A stretch of 64,000 bases of DNA, taken from the NCBI RefSeq assembly GCF_024585265.1, contig NZ_CP036533.1, positions 2,303,001 to 2,367,000 on the forward strand, written 5' to 3'. Below, piece by piece: positions 28,326-36,886 of the stretch (position 1 is its first letter; each line of letters begins with the position of its first letter). Source of the stretch: Bradyrhizobium sp. WBAH42. GTDB taxonomy: Bacteria; Pseudomonadota; Alphaproteobacteria; Rhizobiales; Xanthobacteraceae. Both the position numbers and the translations under genes were made by a program. The notes beneath the pieces were generated by a model. That model was not told where the DNA came from, did no database searches, and worked only from the letters and a program-made list of their open reading frames with translations.

Positions 28326-31100
28326 TTACAGCGTCTTCAGATACTCGATTAGGTCGTAGCGCTCGGCGTCGTCCTTGAAGATGCGGCCGATGACGCCGGG
28401 GCGCTTCGGCTCGCCGTCCTTGCGCTCGAAGGAATGGCCGAGCACGCTGTTGCCCTGGATAGGCTTGCCGTCGGAGCCCGTCGTAGAGAACTCCGTTTCA
28501 CCGGTCTTGCAGCGCTCGTTGGCGGTGACTGCGAAACCGACGGTGTCGGGGTCATAGTCGCGGCGGCCCATGCAGAACTTCTGCGGGCGCTCGTTCTGCG
28601 GCTTCAGCAGCCAGTACAGCGACGGCACCGAGCCGTTGTGCAGGTAAGGCGCGGTGGCCCAGATGCCGTTCAAGGGCCGCGCGCGATAGCGCGGATCGGG
28701 CGCCGGATTGAGGCAGTTCTTGCGCGCGAGATTCCAGATGTGCGCCCGCTCGGCCTCCGGGATGTCCTCGTCGTCCATCCATTTGCGGGCGACCAGATCG
28801 ACCACCGTCATCAGGCCGAGCGCGTAGACCATCTCGTTGGGCGAAGCGCTCGCGGTCGGGATCTGGCACTGCCACCATGTCTGCAGGTCGGCCGTGTTGA
28901 CCTTCAGGAAGCCGGGAACGTCGACGGTCCGCTTGCTGAGAACGAGGGACTGCTCGGGATCGGTCTTGATCTCGTCGAGCGGGATCGTCACGGCATTCAG
29001 CACCTTGCTGTCGCCGCTCGGCTCCCAGCGCTTCGACGACCAGAAGGCCGGACTGTTGATATCAGGCAGATGGCATCCGGAGCACATCTCCGCGTAAATG
29101 GCGCGGCCGCGCTCGACCCGATCTGACTTCAGCTTCCAGGCGTCGCCGAGGATGTGCGAGGGCCATTTCGGTGCGAGCAGGCCGCCGAACTTCGGACCCG
29201 TTGTGGTATCAGCCGCCTTGAATGGATCGGGGCCTCTCAGCATGTCCTCGATCCAGCCGAGTGTCCTGATGTTGACCGAGGAGCGCCACAGCCTGTCCTC
29301 CGGATAGGCGTCGGACAGGTTGAGCAGGGCGGTCACGCCGAGGGCTTCGCCGGCGTTGCGGATCAGCGGCTGCTCGATCGAGGCGTCGTATTGGGCGAAC
29401 TTGAACCACGGCACCGTCCAGATCGCGGGGTAGCTGACGGGCGCGTCCTGGGCGTGCAGGTTCTTCTCGAATCCCTTGACGCCGCTCAGCGCGAGATCCT
29501 GCGAAAACACCTGGTTGCCGATGCGGTTGAGGGCATCGAGGCGGCCGAACCCTTCCTCGGTGTCCTGCTGCTGCTTGCCGTCCCAGCTCTTCTTGGCCTC
29601 GATCGTCTTTTCGTAGTTCTTGGCCCAGTCGATCAGGAAGCTGCCGATCGCGCTGAGTCTTTGCTTCAGAGCCGCGCGTTCCGTCTTGCTGGCGTCGGGG
29701 CCGAGCACGCGATCGGCAAAACGCTGGAAGCGGAACGGGACGTACAGCGTGTAGGCGATCGACAGGCCGGTTGCGAGCTCGAGCTTCTTCAGGTCGGTCA
29801 TCGCCGGGCCGCCGTCGAAGCGGACGTCGACGCCCTGATAGTGGATCTGGCCGGTATGACAGGCGGCGCAGGTCAGTCCGATCTTGTCCTCTTCGCGCCG
29901 ACCCGTCGCGGGATCGACGACGCCGGTCATGCGCGCGAAGCCGACCGGCAGGCCGTCGACGTTCTCCACCGGCGTCCACCGCGTCGACCAATCCGACGCT
30001 TGCGTGGTCTCGTAGACATTGGCGTAGCCGAACCGGCGCAGCGTCGCCGTGTCGACCTGGACCGATTGCGGGCTCGGGATGAAGCCGAAGCGCTCGAGAT
30101 AAGCGCTGTCCTTGATCATGCCGGGCTTCGAGAACAGGTGAAGCTGCGGCTGCTCCAGCGCCACGAACCACTCATAGGGCACCGGGAACGTCGCGGTGCC
30201 CTGGCTGGCGTGGTGGAACCAGTGCCGGTCCTTCAGCGACCAGTTCTGCTCGAGCCAATAGGCAGCCTTGGTTTCGGGCATCGCGGGCAGGGGCGGCGGC
30301 AGGAGATTCACCAGCACGCCCTTCTGGGGCAGCATGGCGCGAACCTGATTGGGAAATTCGGCGACGGCGACCAAGGCGATGAGGCCAAGGCCGATGACAA
30401 CGGCCGTGAGCGCGACCGCCCAGCGAAAGCGGAGCTGACAGGACGACAGCAGCGGCTGCGACACGATCCGCTGGTTGATACGGTCGGGGAATTGGCGCTG
30501 TTCGAACAGCGTGCGCACGTCGGCCACGCTGAGATAGCGCTCTTCGCCCGGCTTGCCCTTGCCGAGGATCTTCAAGAGGACGGGCCATTCGAACTTCATC
30601 AGCAGCGGGTAGTACCAGCGTGCGGCGCTGCCGGCGCGCTTGAGGTTGTCGCGCATGAAGGTCTTGATTTCCGCGGCGTTGAGGCCGGGCTCGCTGTTGC
30701 CGGTGTTCGGGTCGGTGTAGGTCCGGCCGAAGCTCGCAAGGCGCGCGATCTCGTCCTCGTTGACCTTGCCGTCGACGCCGAGGATGCGCGAGCCGGCGCC
30801 GCGCTTGTCCAGCGGCCCGCCGCGCAGCGCGTCGAGCTGCGCGCCCGAAACGATGCTCTTGAGGATGTGCTTGATGCCGTTGGCGATCATCGCAACGCCG
30901 CGGACCTGGATGCGGGCCGAGACCTTCTTCAGCCCGGTCTCGCCGCTCGCATTGGCGATGGTCTGCGACAGCGTGTTGAGCGGGACGGTGCCGCCCTCGA
31001 CGAAGCCTTCGCCGACGAGGCCGCGCAGGAACGGACAGGGATTGTTCGGCGAGACTTGAATCGAGGGGTCGAAGGGCGGTTTCGAAGCGGGGTCGTGCAT
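28326..31100 (-). CDS. Di-haem cytochrome c (RoxA/di-haem peroxidase-like) with a cytoplasmic N-terminal domain
   Basis: A 924-residue membrane-anchored c-type cytochrome. Residues 1-225 are hydrophilic and include NPCPFLRGLVGEGF (19-32), reminiscent of the PCP motif of family-2 haem-thiolate peroxidases, and DGKVNEDEI near 110-118, an EF-hand-like loop. One transmembrane segment follows at about 226-248. The large periplasmic part has haem motifs CAACH (411-415) and CSGCH (673-677) and the C-terminal APYLHNGSVPSLYWLL, typical of RoxA and di-haem peroxidase-like oxidoreductases. Haem attachment must be periplasmic. The true substrate is unknown; rubber oxygenase activity is only a distant family association. 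No redox partner gene is adjacent. The start ATG is at 31100. Confidence 0.8.
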   Translation of the reverse strand: MHDPASKPPFDPSIQVSPNNPCPFLRGLVGEGFVEGGTVPLNTLSQTIANASGETGLKKVSARIQVRGVAMIANGIKHILKSIVSGAQLDALRGGPLDKRGAGSRILGVDGKVNEDEIARLASFGRTYTDPNTGNSEPGLNAAEIKTFMRDNLKRAGSAARWYYPLLMKFEWPVLLKILGKGKPGEERYLSVADVRTLFEQRQFPDRINQRIVSQPLLSSCQLRFRWAVALTAVVIGLGLIALVAVAEFPNQVRAMLPQKGVLVNLLPPPLPAMPETKAAYWLEQNWSLKDRHWFHHASQGTATFPVPYEWFVALEQPQLHLFSKPGMIKDSAYLERFGFIPSPQSVQVDTATLRRFGYANVYETTQASDWSTRWTPVENVDGLPVGFARMTGVVDPATGRREEDKIGLTCAACHTGQIHYQGVDVRFDGGPAMTDLKKLELATGLSIAYTLYVPFRFQRFADRVLGPDASKTERAALKQRLSAIGSFLIDWAKNYEKTIEAKKSWDGKQQQDTEEGFGRLDALNRIGNQVFSQDLALSGVKGFEKNLHAQDAPVSYPAIWTVPWFKFAQYDASIEQPLIRNAGEALGVTALLNLSDAYPEDRLWRSSVNIRTLGWIEDMLRGPDPFKAADTTTGPKFGGLLAPKWPSHILGDAWKLKSDRVERGRAIYAEMCSGCHLPDINSPAFWSSKRWEPSGDSKVLNAVTIPLDEIKTDPEQSLVLSKRTVDVPGFLKVNTADLQTWWQCQIPTASASPNEMVYALGLMTVVDLVARKWMDDEDIPEAERAHIWNLARKNCLNPAPDPRYRARPLNGIWATAPYLHNGSVPSLYWLLKPQNERPQKFCMGRRDYDPDTVGFAVTANERCKTGETEFSTTGSDGKPIQGNSVLGHSFERKDGEPKRPGVIGRIFKDDAERYDLIEYLKTL

Positions 31101-31250
31101 GGCCCAAATCCTGAAAACAGCGAATCGAGGAAAGCAGGCGCGCCGTTAGAGCGCGGAAAGTCCTAACAAACCGACAGCACGATATACTACTTCAGCGTGT
31201 GACGAAGTGTGGCGGATTTCACTGTCCTGTCAACAACAGCGGGCTTTCGC

Positions 31251-33047
31251 TCAGGATTCGGCGGCCCGCTTCACGTCGCTCTGAACCAGCGTCAGCTTGC
31301 CGAGCGGCACGCCGGCCTTCAGCAGCCCCTCGCGATAATGGGCGAGGTCTTCGGGCCGCTTCCAGTGGAAGTTGCGCAAGTGCCTGTCGACGTTCAGCGT
31401 TGGATAATTTGCCATCAGCACGCGGGCGGCTTCGCTGGCCTCGTCGTTTCGCCCCAGCTGCGCCAACGCCGCGGCCCGGATCGCCAGCGCCTGCATGTGA
31501 TTCGGGTTGATGTAGAGCTGCTCGCGCGCCCATGACAGCGTCGCGTCATATTGGCGCAACAGATAATGGCTGAATGCGTTCAGCGCCGCCCATTGGTAGC
31601 GCGGGTCGCTGTTGTCGCGTTGCGCGGCCATCGAGAACAGCTCGATCGCCTCGCGATGCTCGCCGATCATGAAATGGCAGATGCCGAGCACGCCGCGTGC
31701 GCCATTGTCGTAGGGATTGAGCGCGACGGCGCGCTTGGCGGCGTCCATCGCCGCCTCGTGATGCCCCTCCATCGCATGCGCCCAGGACAGGATCGAGAAC
31801 GCGAAGGAGGAGCGCGGGTCGAGCCGCACGCTGGTTTCGGCGAGGTTCATCGCCTCGGCCCACATCTCGCGCGTGCCCTTGACCCAGCCGAACTGGATGC
31901 TCTGGATCTGGATCGTGGCGAGATAGGCGTGCGCGATCGACAGTTTGGGATCGAGCCCGATGGCCTCGCGGAACAGCTCGACGGCGGCCGCCAGATCCTC
32001 CTTGGTCTGCCGGTAGTAATGCGACAGCCCCTTGAGGAAGCGGTCCCAGGCGGAGACGTCGGTCGAGAGCCGCGCCGGCGCCGAAGCCTCGGCACGGACG
32101 ATCTCGGTGGCGATGGCGGCGGACAGGTTGGTCGTGATCTCGTCCTGCATCGCGAACAGGTCGCCGATGTCGCGGTCGTAGCGGCCGGTCCAGAGCTGCT
32201 CGCCGGTCTCCGGCGCGATCAGTTCGGCGGTGACGCGGATCTTGGCGCCGGCGCGCCGCACCGAGCCCTGGATCAGGTAAGTCGCATCGATCTCGCGCGC
32301 GATCAGCCGCGTGCCGACGTTCTTGCCCTTGAAGGCGAATGTCGAGTTGCGGCTCAGCACCCGATAGAAGGATTGCAGCGACAGCGCATGGATCAGGTCC
32401 TCGGTGAGGCCATCGGAGAAATATTCGTCCTGGGCGTCGCTGAGATTGGCAAAGGGCAGCACGCCGACGATCGCGGTACGGTACTGCTGCGAGAGAACCG
32501 AGGCCTCCCGGAGCTCGGGAGCAAGCGCCGGCGCGCCTTCGGGTGTCCAGGTAAAGACCTCGATCGCATCCTTGATGTTCTTGAAGCGATGGTTGCCGGC
32601 ATCGGTCAGCGGCACGGTGAGATGCTTGCTGGCCTCCCGATAGGCCTTGGCCGAGATCGCGAATCCGCCGGGGCTCGCCACCGATTCGAGGCGGACGGCG
32701 ATGTTGACGTCGTCGCCGAACACCTCGTCCTCGTCGGCGATCACGTCGCCCATGTGGATGCCGAGCCGGAACTGCATGGCGCGATCGGCCGGCAGATGGT
32801 GGTTGCGCTCGGCCATCAGCGTCTGCATCGCGATCGCCGCCTCGGTGGCGCCGACGATCGAGGGGAATTCCAGCAGGAAGCCGTCGCCGGTGTTCTTCAC
32901 GACGCGGCCGCCGTGATTGAGGATGATGGGATGGATCGCGGCGCGATGGGCCTTGAAGGCGGCATGAGTGCCGGCCTCGTCGCTGCCCATCATGCGCGAA
33001 TAGCCGGCGACATCGGCGCAGACGATGGCGGCCAGACGTCTTTCCAT
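31251..33047 (-). CDS. Class III adenylate cyclase with TolB-like domain and TPR repeats
   Basis: A 598-residue predicted cAMP-forming protein. The cyclase domain (about 1-170) keeps both metal Asp residues (D12 in CADVAGYS and D55 in NTGDGF), the adenine-specifying Lys51 and Asp113, and the transition-state Asn115 and Arg119 in DDVNIAVRLE, so it should be catalytically competent. A TolB-like/FlgO-like segment follows (VGVLPFANLSDAQDEYFSDGLTEDLIHAL), and the rest (about 340-590) consists of TPR helices. No transmembrane segment is seen, so it is cytoplasmic. Rhizobia have many such proteins, and the sensed signal is unknown. The gene is monocistronic and divergent from a LysE-type gene. Confidence 0.92.
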   Translation of the reverse strand: MERRLAAIVCADVAGYSRMMGSDEAGTHAAFKAHRAAIHPIILNHGGRVVKNTGDGFLLEFPSIVGATEAAIAMQTLMAERNHHLPADRAMQFRLGIHMGDVIADEDEVFGDDVNIAVRLESVASPGGFAISAKAYREASKHLTVPLTDAGNHRFKNIKDAIEVFTWTPEGAPALAPELREASVLSQQYRTAIVGVLPFANLSDAQDEYFSDGLTEDLIHALSLQSFYRVLSRNSTFAFKGKNVGTRLIAREIDATYLIQGSVRRAGAKIRVTAELIAPETGEQLWTGRYDRDIGDLFAMQDEITTNLSAAIATEIVRAEASAPARLSTDVSAWDRFLKGLSHYYRQTKEDLAAAVELFREAIGLDPKLSIAHAYLATIQIQSIQFGWVKGTREMWAEAMNLAETSVRLDPRSSFAFSILSWAHAMEGHHEAAMDAAKRAVALNPYDNGARGVLGICHFMIGEHREAIELFSMAAQRDNSDPRYQWAALNAFSHYLLRQYDATLSWAREQLYINPNHMQALAIRAAALAQLGRNDEASEAARVLMANYPTLNVDRHLRNFHWKRPEDLAHYREGLLKAGVPLGKLTLVQSDVKRAAES

Positions 33048-33282
33048 ATCCGCAAAGCTCCAAGGGGACTTGGGTGAGGAATCCGGGACCGGCCACAGCG
33101 TGGCGGTTGCCGCGAATCCCGCATTTCAAGAACCCCGCCTTTATAGAGCAGATGCGCCGGAGCGGAAGCATGATCCGCATTGCAAATTCGAGGTAAATCC
33201 TACGCAATCCCGGCGGTGGACGGGGACGGGCGAACCGACTAAGCGGAACTGGGACCGCCAGGACGGCAGCGGGGCACCTTTC

Positions 33283-33915
33283 ATGCTGGATATTCACGAA
33301 ATCGGGCTTTTCATCCTCTCGGGCGTGCTGCTCAACATCACGCCGGGACCGGATTCGGTCTATGTGATCGGCCGCAGCATGCAGATGGGCTGGCGCGGCG
33401 GCGCCGCTGCCGCCCTGGGCATCAGTTGCGGCTGCTTCGTCCATGTCGCGGGCGCGGCGATCGGGCTTTCTGCTCTGTTGGTGGCCTCGTCCACGGCCTT
33501 CTCGATCCTGAAGCTGGTCGGCGCGGCCTATCTGGTCGTCGCCGGCCTCCAGATGCTGTGGTCGCGCCCTGTGCTGGCTTCAAGCATCGATGAGCCGGTG
33601 CGCAGCTCGCTCTCGCGGGTCTTCCTCCAGGGCGTCTTCACCAATGCGCTCAATCCCAAGGTCGCGCTGTTCTTCCTGGCCTTCCTGCCGCAATTCGTCG
33701 CGGCCGATGCGCCGCACAAGCCGCTCGCCTTCCTGACGCTCGGCCTGATCTTCATCTTTACGGGGACGCTGTGGTGCCTGGTGCTCGCCGCCTTCGCCGC
33801 CAGGGCCGCGCACCGGCTGCGTCAGTCCGAGGCGGCGATTGCCTGGGTCAACCGCGCGCTCGGCGGCCTCTTCATCTATCTCGGCATCCGTGTCGCCATG
33901 CTGGAGAGCCGGTAA
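33283..33915 (+). CDS. LysE/RhtB family amino-acid exporter
   Basis: A 210-residue inner-membrane protein with about six helices. The LysE signature is at the N-terminus: FILSGVLLNITPGPDSVYVIGRSMQMGWRGG, followed by FTNALNPKVALFFLAFLPQFV, the second family signature. It probably exports an amino acid or homoserine lactone-like compound, but the substrate cannot be read from sequence. The start ATG at 33283 excludes a long upstream extension that is not membrane-like. It lies head to head with the cyclase gene (235 bp apart; that gap holds no other gene) and converges on the TauE gene. Confidence 0.92.
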   Translation: MLDIHEIGLFILSGVLLNITPGPDSVYVIGRSMQMGWRGGAAAALGISCGCFVHVAGAAIGLSALLVASSTAFSILKLVGAAYLVVAGLQMLWSRPVLASSIDEPVRSSLSRVFLQGVFTNALNPKVALFFLAFLPQFVAADAPHKPLAFLTLGLIFIFTGTLWCLVLAAFAARAAHRLRQSEAAIAWVNRALGGLFIYLGIRVAMLESR

Positions 33916-33920
33916 CTCCT

Positions 33921-34673
33921 TCAGGCAAACTCCTTCACCAGCGCGCTGCCGGCGAGATACAGGCCGAGCAGGATCATCGCGATCAGGAACCAGTGGCGAA
34001 ACGCTTCGGCCGGCATCCGCGCCCGCACCGATTGGCCGATGAACATGCCGGCAAAGGCCATGGCGAGGCCGATCGCGCCCGGCACGGCATTGGCCGGCGT
34101 CAGCAATCCGACCGCGGTCAGGTTGAAGGCGAGCGCCAGCGTGGCGGTAGTGAAGAACACGCCGAGCGCCTGCACCAGCTCGTCCTTCTCCATGCCGATC
34201 GCCTGCATGAACGGCATCGACGGGATCACTTGCACGCCGGTCGAGGCCGAGATCACGCCGGTGATGACGCCGACCACGCCGCCGACCCATTTCTCGTTCT
34301 CGGGCGCGACGCGGAAGTGGAACTTGTTCAGCCCGATCACGGCGTAGACGACCAGCAGGGCGCCGAGCACGATCGTGCCGTAGCGCGCGTGAGGTCCGGT
34401 CAGCGCGCCGGCATTGAGCCAGCAGCCGATCACGGTGCCGATCATCAGCGGCCACAGCCGCCGCAGGATGTCGCGCAAATACGGACCGACGAAGGTCTGC
34501 CAGATGTTGGTGACGATGGCGGGAACGATGACGATGGCGATGGCGCGGCCCGGCGCCATGCTCACGGCGAGCAGGCCCATGGACACCGTCGGCAGGCCGA
34601 GCCCGACCACGCCTTTGACGAATCCGGCGAGCAGGAAGACGACGGCGATGAGAATGAGCAGCGGGTCGATCAT
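33921..34673 (-). CDS. TauE/SafE family (sulfite exporter-like) permease
   Basis: A 250-residue membrane protein with about eight helices. The duplicated TauE/SafE motif is visible: LAGFVKGVVGLGLPTVSMGLL in the first half and VVGVITGVISASTGVQVIPSMPF in the second. Members move sulfite, sulfoacetate or other organosulfur anions, and the direction and substrate here are not known. Start ATG 34673 is chosen because the conserved protein begins there; a 106-codon upstream extension overlaps the LysR gene and is rejected. It is divergent from the LysR regulator, which may control it, a common arrangement but not shown. Confidence 0.88.
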   Translation of the reverse strand: MIDPLLILIAVVFLLAGFVKGVVGLGLPTVSMGLLAVSMAPGRAIAIVIVPAIVTNIWQTFVGPYLRDILRRLWPLMIGTVIGCWLNAGALTGPHARYGTIVLGALLVVYAVIGLNKFHFRVAPENEKWVGGVVGVITGVISASTGVQVIPSMPFMQAIGMEKDELVQALGVFFTTATLALAFNLTAVGLLTPANAVPGAIGLAMAFAGMFIGQSVRARMPAEAFRHWFLIAMILLGLYLAGSALVKEFA

Positions 34674-34747
34674 CTCAATACATTGACCGAAGCCGCGCGG
34701 GCGCACAATCTGGAGGTTACGGAGACAGCCTTCGCTATCAACGAAGG

Positions 34748-34799
34748 CTGGAGCATGATCCGGAAAAGTGCCAAGCGGTTTTCCGACAAGATCATACCC
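34748..34799. repeat. Family E palindromic element between tauE-like and lysR genes
   Basis: GGAGCATGATCCGGAAAAGT and GGTTTTCCGACAAGATCATAC form imperfect inverted arms. Elements with this GCATGATC-GGAAAA ... TTTTCC-GATCATGC pattern are widespread in Bradyrhizobium-type genomes; the identification is from memory, not a search. It occupies the promoter region of the LysR gene. Confidence 0.6.
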
Positions 34800-34821
34800 A
34801 ACAACAAAGAAGAGACATCTC

Positions 34822-35712
34822 ATGCGCTTCGACCTCGTCGATCTCCAGCTCTTCATCGCGGTCGCCGACCAGCGCAGCATCACGCGCGGTGCGGAGCGCT
34901 CGCATCTGGCGCTGGCCTCGGCCAGCGCGCGCATCAAGGGCCTGGAGGATGCGCTCGGCGTCGTACTGCTCAAGCGCGGGCGCCGCGGCATCGAGTTGAC
35001 CGCGGCCGGCGAGAGCCTGCTCGATCATGCCAGGCTCGTGATCCATCAGATCGACGCCATGCGCGGCGATCTCGCCGGCTTTGCCAGCGGCGTGCGCGCC
35101 AGCGTGCATTTCCTCGCCAACACGTCGGGCCTGTCGGAGCATTTGCCGAAGGCGCTCGCCGGCTTCCTGCGCGAGCATCGCGACGTCGCCGTCGACATCG
35201 AGGAACGCGAGAGCACCGATATCGCGGCGGCGATCGCCGCAGGCGCTGCCGACCTCGGCTTCGCCGCCGAGCACGCGCTGCCCGAGCATATCGAGCGCTT
35301 CCCCTTCAGCGAGGATCGCCTGACGCTGGTGACCTCGAAACGCGGTCCGTTCGCCGGCCGCCGCCAGATCGACTTTCAGGAGGCGGGGGCTTGCGACTTC
35401 GTCGGCCTGACCAGCGCCACCGCGCTCCAGATGCATATTTCCAGGCACGCGGCGCGGCTCGGCATCCGCCAGCATGTCCGCGCCCGCCTGCGCGATTTCG
35501 ACGCGATCTGCCAGATGGTCGCCGCCGATGTCGGCGTCGCACTCGTGCCCGAAGCCGCCGCCCGCCGCTGCGCCAAGACTATGCCGCTTGCCATGGTCCG
35601 CCTGCGCGATGCCTGGGCCAACCGCCGCCTCGTGATCTGCGCGCGCAGCTTCAAGACGCTGCCGCGGCCAGCCAAGATGCTGGTGGAGCATCTCAGGGCC
35701 GAGGCGGTGTGA
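34822..35712 (+). CDS. LysR-type transcriptional regulator
   Basis: A 296-residue LysR regulator. The winged helix-turn-helix is at residues 4-62 (LVDLQLFIAVADQRSITRGAERSHLALASASARIKGLEDAL), followed by the linker and a two-lobed effector domain (DVAVDIEERESTDIAAAIAAGAADLGFA). The ATG at 34822 matches the normal LysR N-terminus. It is divergent from the TauE/SafE gene, the most likely target by position. The effector is unknown. A family E repeat lies between the two genes, close to the expected operator. Downstream, the gene runs into a large inverted repeat. Confidence 0.92.
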   Translation: MRFDLVDLQLFIAVADQRSITRGAERSHLALASASARIKGLEDALGVVLLKRGRRGIELTAAGESLLDHARLVIHQIDAMRGDLAGFASGVRASVHFLANTSGLSEHLPKALAGFLREHRDVAVDIEERESTDIAAAIAAGAADLGFAAEHALPEHIERFPFSEDRLTLVTSKRGPFAGRRQIDFQEAGACDFVGLTSATALQMHISRHAARLGIRQHVRARLRDFDAICQMVAADVGVALVPEAAARRCAKTMPLAMVRLRDAWANRRLVICARSFKTLPRPAKMLVEHLRAEAV

Positions 35713-35717
35713 GAGGA

Positions 35718-35887
35718 CTCTTACCCTCCCCTGGAGGGGGAGGGTCGGCTCACATTGAGCGAAGCGAAAATGTGAGACGGGGTGGGGTGACGGTCTCTCC
35801 GCGACGAACGCTGTCCGAGTGGAGAGATCACCCCACCCCGCTCGCGCTTCGCGCGATCGACCCTCCCCCTCCAGGGGAGGGTAAGAG
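35718..35887. repeat. Family C element: perfect 30-bp inverted repeat between convergent genes
   Basis: The outer arms at 35718-35747 and 35858-35887 are exact reverse complements over 30 bp (beginning CTCTTACCCTCCCC). A second, shorter inverted pair GGGGTGGGGTGA / TCACCCCACCCC lies inside. It fills the gap between the convergent LysR and Bug-protein genes and its right arm ends at the stop of the latter, so it could stop transcription from both sides. Confidence 0.9.
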
Positions 35888-36865
35888 CTACTTCGCCGTC
35901 TCCACGCCGGCGTCCTTGATCACCTTCGCCCACTTCTTGGTTTCGTCGGCGATGAATTGACGAAAATGCTCCGGCTCATCGCCGATCAGCGTCGCGCCTT
36001 GCTGGCTCAGCTTTTCCTTCACCGCGGGATCCGCCATTGCCTTCGTGACGAGGCCATGCAGCGCGGCGATGATCTCCTTCGGCGTGCCCTTGGGCGCGAC
36101 CATGCCGTACCAGTTCTCGATGCGCAGATCGGGAAAGCCCGCTTCCGCGGTGGTCGGGACGTCAGGCGCGGTCGGCGCACGTTCGGCCGAGCCGACGGCA
36201 ATGGGGCGCAGGGCGCCCGTCTTGACCTGCGGCAGCAGCGCCGGGAGATCGAGGAACGCCATCTGCACCTGCTGCCCCAGGAGGTCGTTCACCGCAGGCG
36301 CGGCGCCGCGATAGGGCACGTGGACGATGTCGATCCTGGCCGTCAGCTTGAACAATTCACCGGCGAGATGCGGCAGGCTGCCGGCGCCGGTTGAGGCGAA
36401 GTTGAGCTTGCCCGGCTGCGCCCTGGCCAGCGCGATCAATTCGCCGGCGTCCTTTGTGGGGACGTTGGCGGCGACGACGAGCATTTCCGGCACGATCGCG
36501 ACCAGCGTCACCGGGGTGAGGTCGGTGAGGGTGTCGTAGGCGACCTTCTCCATGCTCGAGCTGATCGCGAGGGCGCCGGCCGAAGTGATCGCGATGGTAT
36601 AGCCGTCGGGCGGGCTCTTCGCGACGGCGTCGGTGCCGAGCACGCCGCCCTGTCCGCCGCGATTGTCGATCAGCACCGGCTGACCGCACAGTTCCGACAT
36701 GCGCTGGCCGATGACCCGGGCGATGATGTCGTTGGGCCCGCCGGCGGAAAACGGCACGATCAGCTTGATCGGCTTGGTCGGAAAGTTCTGCGCCGATGCC
36801 AGCGATGGCAGCAGCAGGAACAATCCCAAGAACAATGTAACGAGCAGCCTGCTTGAGAGAATCAT
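35888..36865 (-). CDS. Bug family (TctC-like) solute-binding protein
   Basis: A 325-residue exported binding protein of the tripartite tricarboxylate transporter type. Residues 1-25 form a signal peptide ending LASAQ. The mature protein starts FPTKPIKLIVPFSAGGPNDIIARVIGQRM and continues with VLIDNRGGQGGVLGTDAVAKSPPDGYTI, both diagnostic. Bug proteins bind carboxylates and similar anions. No tctA/tctB permease gene is present nearby, so it is an orphan receptor, as is common in these bacteria. It lies 21 bp after the HisN-type gene on the same strand and may be co-transcribed with it, though the two have no obvious shared role. Confidence 0.92.
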   Translation of the reverse strand: MILSSRLLVTLFLGLFLLLPSLASAQNFPTKPIKLIVPFSAGGPNDIIARVIGQRMSELCGQPVLIDNRGGQGGVLGTDAVAKSPPDGYTIAITSAGALAISSSMEKVAYDTLTDLTPVTLVAIVPEMLVVAANVPTKDAGELIALARAQPGKLNFASTGAGSLPHLAGELFKLTARIDIVHVPYRGAAPAVNDLLGQQVQMAFLDLPALLPQVKTGALRPIAVGSAERAPTAPDVPTTAEAGFPDLRIENWYGMVAPKGTPKEIIAALHGLVTKAMADPAVKEKLSQQGATLIGDEPEHFRQFIADETKKWAKVIKDAGVETAK

Positions 36866-36886
36866 GCAAGCCCTCCGCTTCCCTTG

